Assembly: GCF_900091605.1 (NCBI RefSeq)
Contig: NZ_FMCQ01000008.1
Span: 124,001 to 188,000 of the forward strand
Length of the DNA stretch: 64,000 nucleotides
Origin: Micromonospora tulbaghiae
GTDB taxonomy: Bacteria > Actinomycetota > Actinomycetes > Mycobacteriales > Micromonosporaceae
Direction of reading: 5' to 3'
The translations under genes were made by a program, and so were the position numbers. Every line of letters begins with the position of its first letter. Position 1 is the stretch's first letter. Below the pieces are notes generated by a model. It saw nothing but the letters and a program-made list of their open reading frames with translations, was not told where the DNA came from and did no database searches. Positions 1 through 9,036 of this stretch are shown here, in pieces.

Positions 1-170
1 ACCCAGTCGGGCGGGTCGCCGCGTTCCAGCCAGCTACTCGGGAACGCACCGTCCGCCATCAGCCCGACCAGCAGCGACGCCAGCGCGAACGTCAACACCG
101 TGCCGACCAGCAGCAGCCGGACACGGCGGCGTCCTCGCTTGATCTTCCGACGTTCCGAATCACCGTCCAC
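1..170 (-). CDS. membrane-anchored protein, N-terminal fragment (cut by window edge)
   Basis: Only the first 56 codons are inside the window; the gene runs off the left edge. Reading starts at a GTG at 170. The N-terminus is strongly basic (SERRKIKRGRRRVR), followed by one hydrophobic stretch (LLLVGTVLTFALASLLVGLM) and then a hydrophilic segment. This fits a single-pass membrane protein or an uncleaved signal anchor with the remainder outside the cell. No family can be named from so short a piece. The GTG is the first usable start after the upstream gene, but a start further upstream cannot be excluded. Confidence 0.55.
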   Translation of the reverse strand, partial: MDGDSERRKIKRGRRRVRLLLVGTVLTFALASLLVGLMADGAFPSSWLERGDPPDW

Positions 171-228
171 GATGGCCCCCGTTCGACGGCCGGAGCGTAC
201 CCGTCGCGGGATGCCGTGCAAACGGCGG

Positions 229-996
229 TCAGCGCGCGGCGGGCGGGGTCCAGCCGAAGCGCGGCGGCCGGCGCTCGTTGATCGCCGCAACCCCCTCGCG
301 GGCCTCGCCGCTGTCCCGCACCTGGGCGTGCCACCAGGCCAGCCGGTCGGCGTCGGCACACCCGTCGACGATCTCCTTGGCGGCGGTCACGGTGAGCCGG
401 GACCGCTCGGCGATGGTGGCGGTCAGCGCCGCCACCCGCCCGGTCAGCTCACCGGCCGGCAGCACCTCGTCCACCAGGCCGATCCGCAGCGCCCGCCCGG
501 CGTCGACCAGCTCGCTGGTGAACAGCAGGTGCTTGGCCGCCGACGGACCGACCAGCGCGGCCAGCCGCCGGGTGGTCGGCGCCGGGTAGACCAGGCCGAG
601 CCGGGCCGGGGGTACGCCGAACCGGGCGTCCGCAGCGGCCAGGCGCAGGTCGCAGGCGACGGCGAGCTGGCAGCCGCCGCCCACGCAGGCGCCCTCGATC
701 GCGGCGACTGTGGGGCGGCCGAACGCGGCGAGCCGTTCCTCGGCGGCCACCGCGATGCTGCCGTCACCGGCCGCCAGCAGCTCGTCCAGGTCGCCCAGGT
801 CGGCGCCGGCGCAGAACGTGCCGCCCGCGCCGGTGAGCACCAGCACCCGTACCGCCGGGTCCGCCTCCAGGCCGTCGAGCAGCACCGGGAGCTGCCGCCA
901 CATGGCCGGGGTCATGGCGTTGCGCCGGGCCGGGTTGTGGATGACCACGGTCGCCACCGGGCCGTCCAGGGTGACGGTCAGTTCCGCGTCGGACAT
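229..996 (-). CDS. enoyl-CoA hydratase/isomerase family protein
   Basis: This 255-residue protein has the usual single-domain crotonase length. The N-terminal strand pair leads into NPARRNAMTP, a crotonase signature. The oxyanion-hole segments are visible as GTFCAGADLGDL (about residues 60-70) and ACVGGGCQLAVACDLRLAA (about 103-121). Family members bind acyl-CoA and hydrate, isomerise or otherwise process the enoyl thioester in the cytoplasm. The catalytic acidic pair of true enoyl-CoA hydratases is not clearly conserved (the second position region reads PARLGLVYPA), so the exact reaction is open. No beta-oxidation genes are adjacent. ATG start at 996. Confidence 0.85.
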   Translation of the reverse strand: MSDAELTVTLDGPVATVVIHNPARRNAMTPAMWRQLPVLLDGLEADPAVRVLVLTGAGGTFCAGADLGDLDELLAAGDGSIAVAAEERLAAFGRPTVAAIEGACVGGGCQLAVACDLRLAAADARFGVPPARLGLVYPAPTTRRLAALVGPSAAKHLLFTSELVDAGRALRIGLVDEVLPAGELTGRVAALTATIAERSRLTVTAAKEIVDGCADADRLAWWHAQVRDSGEAREGVAAINERRPPRFGWTPPAAR

Positions 997-1073
997 GGGT
1001 CCGACCGTAACGGGCGGGGCCCGGAGACCACCCGCGTGGGGTGGCCGCCGGGCCCCGGGGTCGGGCGGTCAGG

Positions 1074-3473
1074 TCAGGAGACGTTGAGCGCGGTGTCGTC
1101 GATCACGAACGAGGTCTGCAGCGAGCTGTCCTCGGTGCCGGTGAACTTCAGCGTGACGGTCTGCCCGGCGTACGCCGCCAGGGAGAACGACTTCTGGCTG
1201 TAGCCGCTGGCCTTGTTCAGGTTCGAGTAGGTCGCCAGCGTGGCCAGCACCGAGCCGGACGAGTTGAGCACCTGCACGTTCAGCTTGTCGTACTGGACGC
1301 TGGTGGTGCTCTCGGCCGAGTCGATGTGCAGCCAGAACGAGAGGGAGTACGCGGAGCAGCCGCTCGGCAGGCTCACCGACTGCGACAGCGTGTCGGTGCG
1401 GGTGCTGCCGTAGCCGTTCAGCCACGCGTTCCACGTACCGGTGCGGGTCGGCTGGCCCTGCGAGCCGTACTGGCCGATGACGCCGGAGGTCGTGGCCCAG
1501 ACCGTGTTGCCGGACTCGAAGCCCGGGTTGCCGAGCTTCTGGCCCGCGCCGGTGCAGCCGCCGCCGACGCTGCTCACGGTCAGCGAGTACGTGGCGGTCT
1601 TCGCGCCGGACGCCGCGCTGCCGCTGACCGTCACCGAGTAGGTGCCGGCCGGGGTGCTGGAGCTGGTGGAGACGGTGAGCGTGGACGAGCCGCCCGAGGT
1701 CACCGAGGCGGGGCTGAACGACGCGGTCGCGCCGGTCGGCAGGCCGGACGCGGAGAACGTCACGGTCTGCGCGGTGCCGCTGGTGGTGGAGGTGGCGACG
1801 GTGGCGGAGACCGAACCGCCCGCGGTGACCGACCCGGCGGTCGGCGAGAGCGAGACGGAGAAGTCGTTGCCGGTGGAGCTGCAGGGCGCGTCGTTGCCGG
1901 CCACGTTCACCGCGGTCCACGCCGCCTGGACGGTCTTGTACTCGGTGGAGCAGTTGCCGTACAGGTCGGTCGCGGCCCGCAGGGTGTACGCGCGGGCGGT
2001 GTTGGCCGGGTTGCTGGTGTTGACGTACGAGGTGTTCGAGGTGAAGTACACGTCGAGCGCCCGGTACCAGATCTTCTCCGCCTTGGCGCGGCCGATGCCG
2101 GTCACCGCGGGAGCCGAGCCGCAGACCGGCGAGGTGCCGTACGCGGTGGCGCCGGTGCCCTCGGCGAGGTTGAAGAAGAAGTGGTTGCCCACGCCGGAGG
2201 AGTAGTGCACGTCCTTGTTCTTCGTGCTGGTGGACCAGCAGGAGTCGGACGAGCCGTCCAGCGACGGGTTGTACATGTAGCGCAGCGGCGTACCGTTGCC
2301 GTTGATGTTGATCTTCTCACCGACCTGGTAGTCGCCCGGGTCGCTCGGCGCGGCGGCGTAGAACTCCACCATGTTGCCGAAGATGTCGCTGGTGGACTCG
2401 TTGAGGCCACCGGACTCACCGGAGTAGACCAGCCCGGCCAGCGCCTCGGTGACGCCGTGGCTCATCTCGTGACCGGCCACGTCCAGCGAGACCAGCGGGC
2501 GGGAGTTGCCCGAGCCGTCGCCGTAGGTCATCTGGGAGCCGTCCCAGAACGCGTTGACGTAGTTGTTGCCGTAGTGCACCCGGCTCGGCACGCCCTGGCC
2601 GTTGCCGAAGATGCCGTTGCGGCCGTGCACGTTCTTGAAGTAGTCGAACGTCTTGGCGGCGCCGAAGTGGGCGTCCACGGCGGCCGACTGGCGGTTCGAG
2701 GTGGCGCCGTTGCCCCACGCGTTGTCCGCGTCGGTGAACGTGGTGCAGGTGGAGGTCCCGTTGTTCATGTCGCAGGTACGGCCGTTGCCGCGTACCGGGT
2801 CGATCATCTGGTACGTGCTGCCGGAGAGCGTCGTGTCGATGGTGACCGAGCCGGTGTAGATGCCCTGGCCGGTGCCGGCCACCGTCTCGATCTCGTCGTA
2901 CGAGCCGATCACCTTGCCGGTGGTGGCGTCGGTGACGACGTGCAGCTTCGACGGCGTCTGCTTGTCCGCCTTCCAGCCGGTCGCGACGGTCTCCCAGGCG
3001 AGCCGGCCCTTGCCGCTGCTGGCGTCGACGAACAGCTCCGGCGCGCCGACCGAGGTGAGCGAACCGGAGAACGTCTTGCGGGCGCTGGCCTTGGCCGCGT
3101 CCGCGCCGACCTTCGCGGTGGTGCTCAGGGTCAGCGGGGCGGAGAGGCTGACCGACGCGCTGGTCAGGGTGCCGTTCGGGGCGGTGTGGATGACGAAGTC
3201 ACCGCCGTACACGCGGAGACCCTGATAGGTCCGGCTGTACCGGGTGTGCGCGGCCCCGGAGGGGTCGACCTTGGTGCGGACGGCCTGATAGGCCTCACCG
3301 CCGGCGCCCTGGACGACGCCGGGGTTGGCGCGCAGCAGGCTCGCGGCCTTGGCTGCGGCCGAGGTCTCGGGGCTGGGGGCGGTTGGCGCTGCCGCTTGCG
3401 CCGAGGTGGTGACGCAGGCCAGCACGCCGCTGGTGAGCAGCGCTGCGCTGACGGCGGCGACGGATCTTTTCAC
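1074..3473 (-). CDS. secreted M4-family (thermolysin-like) neutral metalloprotease
   Basis: A 799-residue secreted zinc endopeptidase. In order: signal peptide (about 1-28, ending near AQA), an FTP/PepSY-type propeptide (about 40-200) that normally acts as chaperone and inhibitor, the M4 catalytic domain (about 205-535), an Ig-like linker domain (about 540-630, SVSLSPTAGSVTAGGS onward) and a C-terminal beta-sandwich (about 640-799) of the kind used for surface or substrate binding. Zinc ligands are in HEMSH (335-339) and the downstream glutamate of NESTSD (about 359); the likely catalytic histidine is in VHYSSG (about 423). The GTG start at 3473 is preceded by a strong AGGAGGG. The gene is divergent from a lipoprotein resembling the M4 inhibitor emfourin. 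Confidence 0.95.
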   Translation of the reverse strand: MKRSVAAVSAALLTSGVLACVTTSAQAAAPTAPSPETSAAAKAASLLRANPGVVQGAGGEAYQAVRTKVDPSGAAHTRYSRTYQGLRVYGGDFVIHTAPNGTLTSASVSLSAPLTLSTTAKVGADAAKASARKTFSGSLTSVGAPELFVDASSGKGRLAWETVATGWKADKQTPSKLHVVTDATTGKVIGSYDEIETVAGTGQGIYTGSVTIDTTLSGSTYQMIDPVRGNGRTCDMNNGTSTCTTFTDADNAWGNGATSNRQSAAVDAHFGAAKTFDYFKNVHGRNGIFGNGQGVPSRVHYGNNYVNAFWDGSQMTYGDGSGNSRPLVSLDVAGHEMSHGVTEALAGLVYSGESGGLNESTSDIFGNMVEFYAAAPSDPGDYQVGEKININGNGTPLRYMYNPSLDGSSDSCWSTSTKNKDVHYSSGVGNHFFFNLAEGTGATAYGTSPVCGSAPAVTGIGRAKAEKIWYRALDVYFTSNTSYVNTSNPANTARAYTLRAATDLYGNCSTEYKTVQAAWTAVNVAGNDAPCSSTGNDFSVSLSPTAGSVTAGGSVSATVATSTTSGTAQTVTFSASGLPTGATASFSPASVTSGGSSTLTVSTSSSTPAGTYSVTVSGSAASGAKTATYSLTVSSVGGGCTGAGQKLGNPGFESGNTVWATTSGVIGQYGSQGQPTRTGTWNAWLNGYGSTRTDTLSQSVSLPSGCSAYSLSFWLHIDSAESTTSVQYDKLNVQVLNSSGSVLATLATYSNLNKASGYSQKSFSLAAYAGQTVTLKFTGTEDSSLQTSFVIDDTALNVS

Positions 3474-3514
3474 GGGCCCTCCTGGAAGGCGAAGTTGTGA
3501 CGGGGGTAGTCACT

Positions 3515-3536
3515 GATGTAGATATAGCGATACATC
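3515..3536. promoter_or_regulatory. AT-rich inverted repeat in the protease/lipoprotein divergent promoter
   Basis: The 128-bp gap between the divergent protease and lipoprotein genes holds an unusually AT-rich stretch with an inverted repeat GATGTA-N10-TACATC. Its TATA-like core could also serve as a -10 element on the minus strand, so a repressor bound here would control the protease. No regulator gene is adjacent. Confidence 0.35.
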
Positions 3537-3601
3537 GAAGAACGTGAAAGAGGCTGGCGAGATCCCGCCGGAGACATTGACCGAACGGATGAGGAGGACC
3601 G

Positions 3602-4096
3602 GTGGGCCGGAACCGGGTGGTCCCGTCGCGCGTCCGATCGGGTATGAGAGCTGCCTCCGCCGCGGCGGCCGTCGCCGCCCTTCTCCTCCCGCTCGCCGGC
3701 TGCGCCAGCGCCGACGCGCCACCCGTCCTCACGGACGGGCCCTCGCCGCTGCCCGCCACCGAGGTCGTGCTCGTGAAGTCGGGCGGCATCGCCGGGGTGA
3801 AGGACACCGTCACCGTGCGGCCGGACGGCCGCTGGACGAAGACCGACCGGACCGGCGCCTCCCAGGAGGGCCGGCTCGCCGAGGCGGACGCCGCCCGGCT
3901 GCGACAGCTCGCCACCGACCCCCGGCTGGCCACCGAGGCCACCGAGACCAAGGGCCCGGGCAACTGCGCCGACGGGTTCACCTACCGGCTCACCGTCGGC
4001 CCGGCCGAGAGCGGGTACGTGGACTGCGGGCCCGCCGCCCGGCCGCCGGCCGTCACCGCCGAGGTGGTCGAGCTGCTCACCCGCGCCACCGGCTGA
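3602..4096 (+). CDS. lipoprotein resembling the M4-protease inhibitor emfourin
   Basis: A 164-residue lipoprotein: basic n-region, hydrophobic core and lipobox LAGC at about residues 31-34, so the mature protein should be anchored on the outer face of the membrane. The mature part contains VLVKSGGIAGVKDTVTV, a beta-hairpin pattern like the GG-F/I-A-G motif of protealysin inhibitor (emfourin) homologues, then a variable helix and a final strand with two cysteines (NCADG and VDCG) that could form a disulphide. It is transcribed divergently from the secreted M4 protease, matching the protease-inhibitor neighbourhood known for protealysin/emfourin. The GTG at 3602 has GAGGAGG four bases upstream; the ATG at 3644 is a weaker alternative. 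Inhibitor function is inferred from motif and context. Confidence 0.7.
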   Translation: MGRNRVVPSRVRSGMRAASAAAAVAALLLPLAGCASADAPPVLTDGPSPLPATEVVLVKSGGIAGVKDTVTVRPDGRWTKTDRTGASQEGRLAEADAARLRQLATDPRLATEATETKGPGNCADGFTYRLTVGPAESGYVDCGPAARPPAVTAEVVELLTRATG

Positions 4097-4172
4097 CCCG
4101 GCTCTCAAACCCCCTGCCGCTGTGACATCGGCCTATGGCCGGCAGACCGGCGACCGGGCCAGCATGGAAGGC

Positions 4173-4829
4173 ATGACTCGCGCACTCATCGCCCTGACCA
4201 GTCACTCCGAGCTGGGCCGCACCGGCCGCTCGACCGGCTACTACGTCGGCGAGGCCGCCGAGCCGTGGGAGGTGTTCCGCGCCGCCGGGTACGACGTCGA
4301 CCTGGCGTCGGTGGCCGGCGGCGAACCGCCCGTCGACGGGCGGGACGAGAACGACACCACCCAGAACGACTTCCTCGCCACCGCCGGCGTCACCGACACC
4401 CCGAAGGCCGCCGACGTCGACCCGGAGCGGTACGACGTGATCCTCTTCGCCGGCGGCCACGGCACCATGTGGGACTTCCCCGACGACCCCGACCTGGCCC
4501 GGATCGCCCGCTCGGTCCACGAGCGCGGCGGCGTGGTGGCCGCCGTCTGCCACGGCCCGTCGGCACTGGTGAACCTCACCCTCACCGACGGCTCCCGGTT
4601 GATCGCCGGGAAGCGGGTGGCCGGGTTCACCAACAGCGAGGAGGCGGCCGTCGGCCTCACCGACGAGGTGCCGTTCCTGCTCGCCGACAAGCTCACCGAG
4701 GCGGGCGCACAGCACGTGCCGGCACCTGACTTCACCGAGCACGTGGTCGTCGACGGGCGCCTGGTGACCGGCCAGAACCCGCAGTCCGCCCGCGCCGTGG
4801 CCGACGCCGTGGTGAAGCTCATCCCCTGA
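4173..4829 (+). CDS. type 1 glutamine amidotransferase-like (DJ-1/PfpI) protein
   Basis: A 218-residue single-domain protein of the DJ-1/PfpI superfamily. The nucleophile elbow is visible as AAVCHGPSAL (cysteine at about residue 128), preceded by LFAGGHGTMWDF, which in the HchA-like branch forms the wall of the active site. Such proteins act as glyoxalases, deglycases or chaperones; the sequence does not decide which. The ATG at 4173 is preceded by GGAAGG, better than the in-frame upstream ATG at 4122. It ends 7 bp before the stop of the convergent phosphatase gene. Confidence 0.85.
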   Translation: MTRALIALTSHSELGRTGRSTGYYVGEAAEPWEVFRAAGYDVDLASVAGGEPPVDGRDENDTTQNDFLATAGVTDTPKAADVDPERYDVILFAGGHGTMWDFPDDPDLARIARSVHERGGVVAAVCHGPSALVNLTLTDGSRLIAGKRVAGFTNSEEAAVGLTDEVPFLLADKLTEAGAQHVPAPDFTEHVVVDGRLVTGQNPQSARAVADAVVKLIP

Positions 4830-4836
4830 GCGCCGA

Positions 4837-5448
4837 TCAGAACCGGTAGTCGTCGGGCAGGCCGGTGGCCCGCAGCTCGGGCGGCAGGTGGGCGACGTCG
4901 TTGAGCGCGACGAGCGTCGGCGGGCCGCCCGAGCTGTAGCGGATCACCGTGAGCCCGCAGTTCTGGTGGTTGAGCCCGATCCACCGGCGCTCCGGCGCCT
5001 CCAGCGCGTGCCGCACCAGCCAGGCGACCAGGAAGTTGTGGGTGACGACCAGCTCGCGGACGTCACCCTCCGCGGGGGCGGCGGCGAACCGGGCCACCGC
5101 CTCCGCCGTCACGCGCGGCCCCTCGCGCCGCTCCCGCTCGGTGAACGCGGCCAGGAACTCCGCGTACCGCTCGGGCAGGCCGGCCGGGTCGGTGTCGTGC
5201 GGCATGTGGTCGCCGGCCCGGTCGTCCTCGCGTACCGGAACACCGGGCAGCGACGCCGCGACCAGCGCGGCGGTCTCCGCGGCCCGGCGGGCCGGCCCAT
5301 GGTGTACGGCGGTGAGCCCGGCCCCGCGCAGTCGCTCGCCCAGCAGCGTCGCCTGCCGCCGGCCCCGCTCCGACAGTCCGGTGTCCGCCTCCTTCTCGGG
5401 GCGGTCCTGCTCGCCGTGACGGACCAGGTAGAGCAGGCGGCTGGGCAT
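4837..5448 (-). CDS. histidine phosphatase family protein
   Basis: A 203-residue phosphoglycerate-mutase-like phosphatase. The phosphorylated histidine lies in LVRHGEQD near the N-terminus, and the second active-site histidine is in VVTHNFLVAWLV (about residue 150). The middle segment HHGPARRAAETA is the usual substrate-pocket arginine region. The natural substrate cannot be read from the sequence. The ATG at 5448 is chosen over a GTG 12 bp upstream because GGAGG sits directly before it and would otherwise lie inside the coding sequence. Confidence 0.85.
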   Translation of the reverse strand: MPSRLLYLVRHGEQDRPEKEADTGLSERGRRQATLLGERLRGAGLTAVHHGPARRAAETAALVAASLPGVPVREDDRAGDHMPHDTDPAGLPERYAEFLAAFTERERREGPRVTAEAVARFAAAPAEGDVRELVVTHNFLVAWLVRHALEAPERRWIGLNHQNCGLTVIRYSSGGPPTLVALNDVAHLPPELRATGLPDDYRF

Positions 5449-5497
5449 CGGCACCTCCACGGTCGGGGACCGCGAGACTAGCCGGCCGCCGCGCCGT

Positions 5498-5917
5498 TCA
5501 CCGGCCCTGATGCATCTGGCCGATCCGGATCCGGTTGCCGAACGGGTCGCGGATCCCGAAGTCGATCCCGTACGGCCGGTCGGTCGGCTCGTCGGTCACC
5601 TCCACGCCCTTCGCGACCAGGTCCGCGTACGTCTTGTGCGCGTCGTCGGTGGTGAAGAACAGGAAACCGCCGGCAGCACCCTTGGTGAGCAGTTCCCGGA
5701 CCTGCTCGGCCGTCTTCGGGTCCAGCGCGGGCGGGCCCGGCTTCTCCAGCAGGATCTCCCGGCCCGGGTCACCCGGCACGTTCACGGTGAGCCAGCGCAT
5801 GAACCCGAGGTCCTGGTCGGTGCTGACCTCCAGGCCGAGCTTGCCCACGTAGAAGTCGAGCGCCTCGTCCTGGTCGAGCACGTAGATCTGGGAGCGGGAA
5901 GTCGAAGTCATCGTCAT
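5498..5917 (-). CDS. VOC family (glyoxalase/bleomycin-resistance fold) protein
   Basis: A 139-residue protein with the paired beta-alpha-beta-beta-beta units of the vicinal oxygen chelate fold: QIYVLDQDEALDFYVGKLGLE at the N-terminus and YGIDFGIRDPFGNRIRIGQ at the C-terminus. VOC proteins may be metal-dependent lyases or dioxygenases, or binding proteins; the metal ligands are not clear here. It lies 30 bp downstream of an AraC-type regulator on the same strand, a pairing common in actinomycetes, so the two are probably one operon. The start could be the ATG at 5917 or 5911; neither has a strong ribosome site. Confidence 0.85.
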   Translation of the reverse strand: MTMTSTSRSQIYVLDQDEALDFYVGKLGLEVSTDQDLGFMRWLTVNVPGDPGREILLEKPGPPALDPKTAEQVRELLTKGAAGGFLFFTTDDAHKTYADLVAKGVEVTDEPTDRPYGIDFGIRDPFGNRIRIGQMHQGR

Positions 5918-5952
5918 GCCCACGACGCTAGAGCAGCGGCCCGACCTGCTGC

Positions 5953-6372
5953 TTATCCAAAAGTGCGCAGTCCCGCGGTGGCGCTCGGGCGCATCCAGGC
6001 CTTGGTGAAACAGCTCGGGACGTCGGCGGGCGTGGCCTTACGGCGCCGGTAGGCCGACGGCGACTCGCCGACGATGCCGTGGAACGTCCGGCTGAACGTG
6101 CCCAGGCTGCCGAATCCGACCAGGTGGCAGATCTCGGTGACCGGTTCGTCGGTGCGCGCCAGCAGGTACATGGCGCGTTCCACCCGGCGGCGTTGCAGGT
6201 AGCGGTGCGGTGTCTCGCCGAAGGTGGCCCGGAAGGTACGGATGAAGTGCGCCTCGGAGACGTGCGCGATCCGGGCCAACGCGGGGATGTCCAGCGGCTG
6301 CGCGTACGCCCGGTCCATCGCGTCCCGGGCGCGCAGCATCGCCCGGTTGGATTCCTCGACCGCGCGACTCAT
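5953..6372 (-). CDS. AraC-family transcriptional regulator (DNA-binding domain only)
   Basis: At 139 residues this is little more than the two helix-turn-helix motifs of an AraC/XylS regulator. The first HTH is around PALARIAHVSEAHFIRTFRA and the family signature follows in GFGSLGTFSRTFHGIVGESP (about 88-107). There is no N-terminal effector-binding domain, so it probably responds to partner or level rather than to its own ligand. It is the first gene of a likely two-gene operon with the VOC protein, its probable target. Confidence 0.85.
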   Translation of the reverse strand: MSRAVEESNRAMLRARDAMDRAYAQPLDIPALARIAHVSEAHFIRTFRATFGETPHRYLQRRRVERAMYLLARTDEPVTEICHLVGFGSLGTFSRTFHGIVGESPSAYRRRKATPADVPSCFTKAWMRPSATAGLRTFG

Positions 6373-6692
6373 CGCTGGTCAGCCTACTGCGCGGTCCGCG
6401 CCTCGACCGCCTACGGCTCGTCCACGAGGCTCTTGGTCATGACGTGCTCGCGGCGCACGCCGTCGGGCATCAGGCCGCCGACCTCGCCGTCGGTGCCACA
6501 GTCACCGGCGTCACCCCCGCCGGCGTCACGCCCAGCTTCCACGCGGCCGGCATCGCCGACGCCCGGCACCACGTCACGGTGCTGCGGCACGTCACCGTGC
6601 CGTTCATCGCCACCGGCCACCGTCGGGGAGGTGCTGTTCAACTACTGGGACTGACCATTCGTGGCCAGGTGGCCAGCCTCTGCGGCCGCCTG
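6373..6692. other. 320-bp gap without a convincing gene
   Basis: Short frames on both strands run through this stretch but none has a start with a ribosome site or a recognisable family. A plus-strand frame (about 6414-6650) reads like a decayed protein fragment, with HDVLAAHAVGHQAAD followed by VGATVTGVTP. It is not assigned. Confidence 0.4.
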
Positions 6693-6962
6693 TCAGTACG
6701 GCCGCTGGATGCCTCGCTCCGCGAGCGCCGCCTCGTAGAAGCGGAGGAACTCCTCTGCCTCTCGGACGGCGTCGTCCAGGTCGTCGAGGGCCTTTCCGTC
6801 TCCAGGATCCTCACGGAGCATGCGAGCTGCTTCGGCGAGCTGCGTCCAGAGGGCGGCAAACGTATCGCCCTGCACGTGAAGGCCGGGGAAGGCCCGACCT
6901 GCCAGCTGCACGACTGCCCAGTTGCCACCACGGGACAGGACCTGCGCTTGCTCTTGGCTCAT
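6693..6962 (-). CDS. small conserved protein, DUF6959-like
   Basis: An 89-residue cytoplasmic protein starting at the ATG at 6962. The core VLSRGGNWAVVQLAGRAFPG followed by VQGDTF resembles the small DUF6959 family, whose function is unknown. The second half is a predicted helix pair rich in acidic residues (EDPGDGKALDDLDDAVREAEE). The same frame stays open upstream with plausible codons (FGLDDLRALLDSAR), so a longer native start is possible. It overlaps the 3' part of the upstream gene by about 150 bp in another frame, which suggests that gene is frameshifted or that one boundary is wrong. Confidence 0.6.
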   Translation of the reverse strand: MSQEQAQVLSRGGNWAVVQLAGRAFPGLHVQGDTFAALWTQLAEAARMLREDPGDGKALDDLDDAVREAEEFLRFYEAALAERGIQRPY

Positions 6963-7362
6963 CCGAGCAGAATCCAGTAACGCTCGAAGATCGTCCAGCC
7001 CGAACTGTCGCCCACGGGCGGGGGCAGGCGAGAAACCAGCCCGACGCCGGCGCCTCGCTGTAGGTGGATCGGGCATCCCACGCCTGCTCCCAGGCGTCGC
7101 CATCGGCCGGAGCGGCGGCTGCAAATGCCTCGAACTGCCGGGCCTCTGCACGCACCCGAGCCGCCTGCTCAGCGGTGATCGCATGCAGGACGAGCCTCCG
7201 TGGCTCACCCGGGGCCCAGTCGGGTCCGGCCGAGAACCAGAACTCCCGACCCTCATGAAGGGCCAGGCCGTCCAGCGGTCCGTCGTACCAGTCCAGCAAC
7301 TCGACGATCTCGACTCCGACAAGCTCGGGCAGAGCGTCCGAGCCGGCATGATCGTGACGCAC
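6811..7362 (-). CDS. hypothetical protein, C-terminal part doubtful
   Basis: The first 100 or so residues look like a real protein: VEIVELLDWYDGPLDGLALHE, then FWFSAGPDWAPGEPRRLVLH and a helix AARVRAEARQFEAFAAAAP. I do not recognise the family. After about DARSTY the composition changes to an arginine/serine-rich string typical of a shadow frame, and this part overlaps the DUF6959-like gene. The most economical reading is a 100-residue gene that has lost its native end through a frameshift or sequencing error near 7060. The two genes may be cotranscribed. Confidence 0.5.
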   Translation of the reverse strand: MRHDHAGSDALPELVGVEIVELLDWYDGPLDGLALHEGREFWFSAGPDWAPGEPRRLVLHAITAEQAARVRAEARQFEAFAAAAPADGDAWEQAWDARSTYSEAPASGWFLACPRPWATVRAGRSSSVTGFCSDEPRASAGPVPWWQLGSRAAGRSGLPRPSRAGRYVCRPLDAARRSSSHAP

Positions 7363-7443
7363 CCTCGCAGACTAGCTGCATCATCGCGCCACGGCGACCG
7401 TGCGTCCCGCGGCGACGTCGGCCCCGGAACGCCTTGTGGATAT

Positions 7444-7520
7444 TGGAGCCCCCGGCCGGGATCGAACCGGCGACATCTCGCTTACAAGGCGAGTGCTCTG
7501 GCCAGCTGAGCTACAGGGGC
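7444..7520 (-). tRNA. tRNA-Thr(TGT)
   Basis: Read on the minus strand, the acceptor GCCCCTG pairs with CGGGGGC (one G-T pair), the D-arm is GCTCAGCTGGCCAGAGC, the anticodon stem CTCGC/GCGAG encloses a loop with TGT, and the T-arm is GCCGGTTCGATCCCGGC. The discriminator is T and the 3' CCA is encoded. The 77-nt length, with CCA, is normal. The anticodon TGT reads ACA and, by wobble, ACG threonine codons. Confidence 0.97.
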
Positions 7521-7884
7521 GCGTGCGTCGGGCTCAGCATAGCGACTGGGCCCCGGAAATCCCGCCTGGCAGGGCTCCCGAGCACGGAAAACGTCGGCAT
7601 CCCGACCGGTGCGGCCGATGGATCATCGCCCGGCCGCGCTCACGGGTGGGGAGATTGATGCCTCCCAGTGCCCTCCTGACCGTTATGCGTATGCCGTCCG
7701 TCCCATCCGACGCGCCACGTCTTGGCACGATCGCGAAAGCCGTTTACCGTGCAGTGACGCGGACGACACTCCGGCCGGCCTCGGCTGCCTGAGCGACGAC
7801 CCCGTGGCCGGTGCCTCGGGCACCGGTCGCTCCTTCACTCGGATCGTCCGGCACGTTCCTGCCGGTGAAAGGAAGCGCTCCATC
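7521..7884. other. 364-bp leader region between tRNA-Thr and the sugar ABC ATPase
   Basis: No gene is supported here. The stretch holds a candidate promoter for the downstream ATPase, annotated separately, and a 5' leader of about 130 nt. No obvious riboswitch or terminator fold was found by eye. Confidence 0.5.
7722..7750 (+). promoter_or_regulatory. candidate sigma-70-type promoter for the ABC ATPase gene
   Basis: TTGGCA (7722-7727) and TACCGT (7745-7750) are separated by 17 bp, matching the main vegetative sigma factor consensus reasonably well. Transcription would start near 7757, giving a leader of about 130 nt before the ATG at 7885. Confidence 0.45.
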
Positions 7885-8976
<1,092 letters not shown>

Positions 8977-8988
8977 CGTACGTACGCG

Positions 8989-9025
8989 AAAAGGGGCGGC
9001 CCGCCACGGCGGACCGCCCCTTTTT
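8989..9025. terminator. hairpin terminator between convergent ABC ATPase and rlmB
   Basis: A GC-rich inverted repeat (AAAAGGGGCGG near-perfectly paired with CCGCCCCTTTT, one mismatch) ends in a T run on the plus strand and begins with an A run, so it can terminate transcription from both sides. Confidence 0.8.
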
Positions 9026-9036
9026 CGTGCTCTCGA

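Noticed and set aside
1041-3500. Long open frame on the plus strand across the M4 protease
   Set aside because: Its translation is Arg/Gly/Val-rich without a known fold, while the opposite strand encodes a complete signal peptide, zinc site and C-terminal domains. It is an antisense artefact of high GC.
6414-6650. Glycoside hydrolase family 1 fragment
   Set aside because: A loose resemblance of HDVLAAHAVGHQAAD to the family was noted, but no catalytic motif is present and the match is too weak to name.
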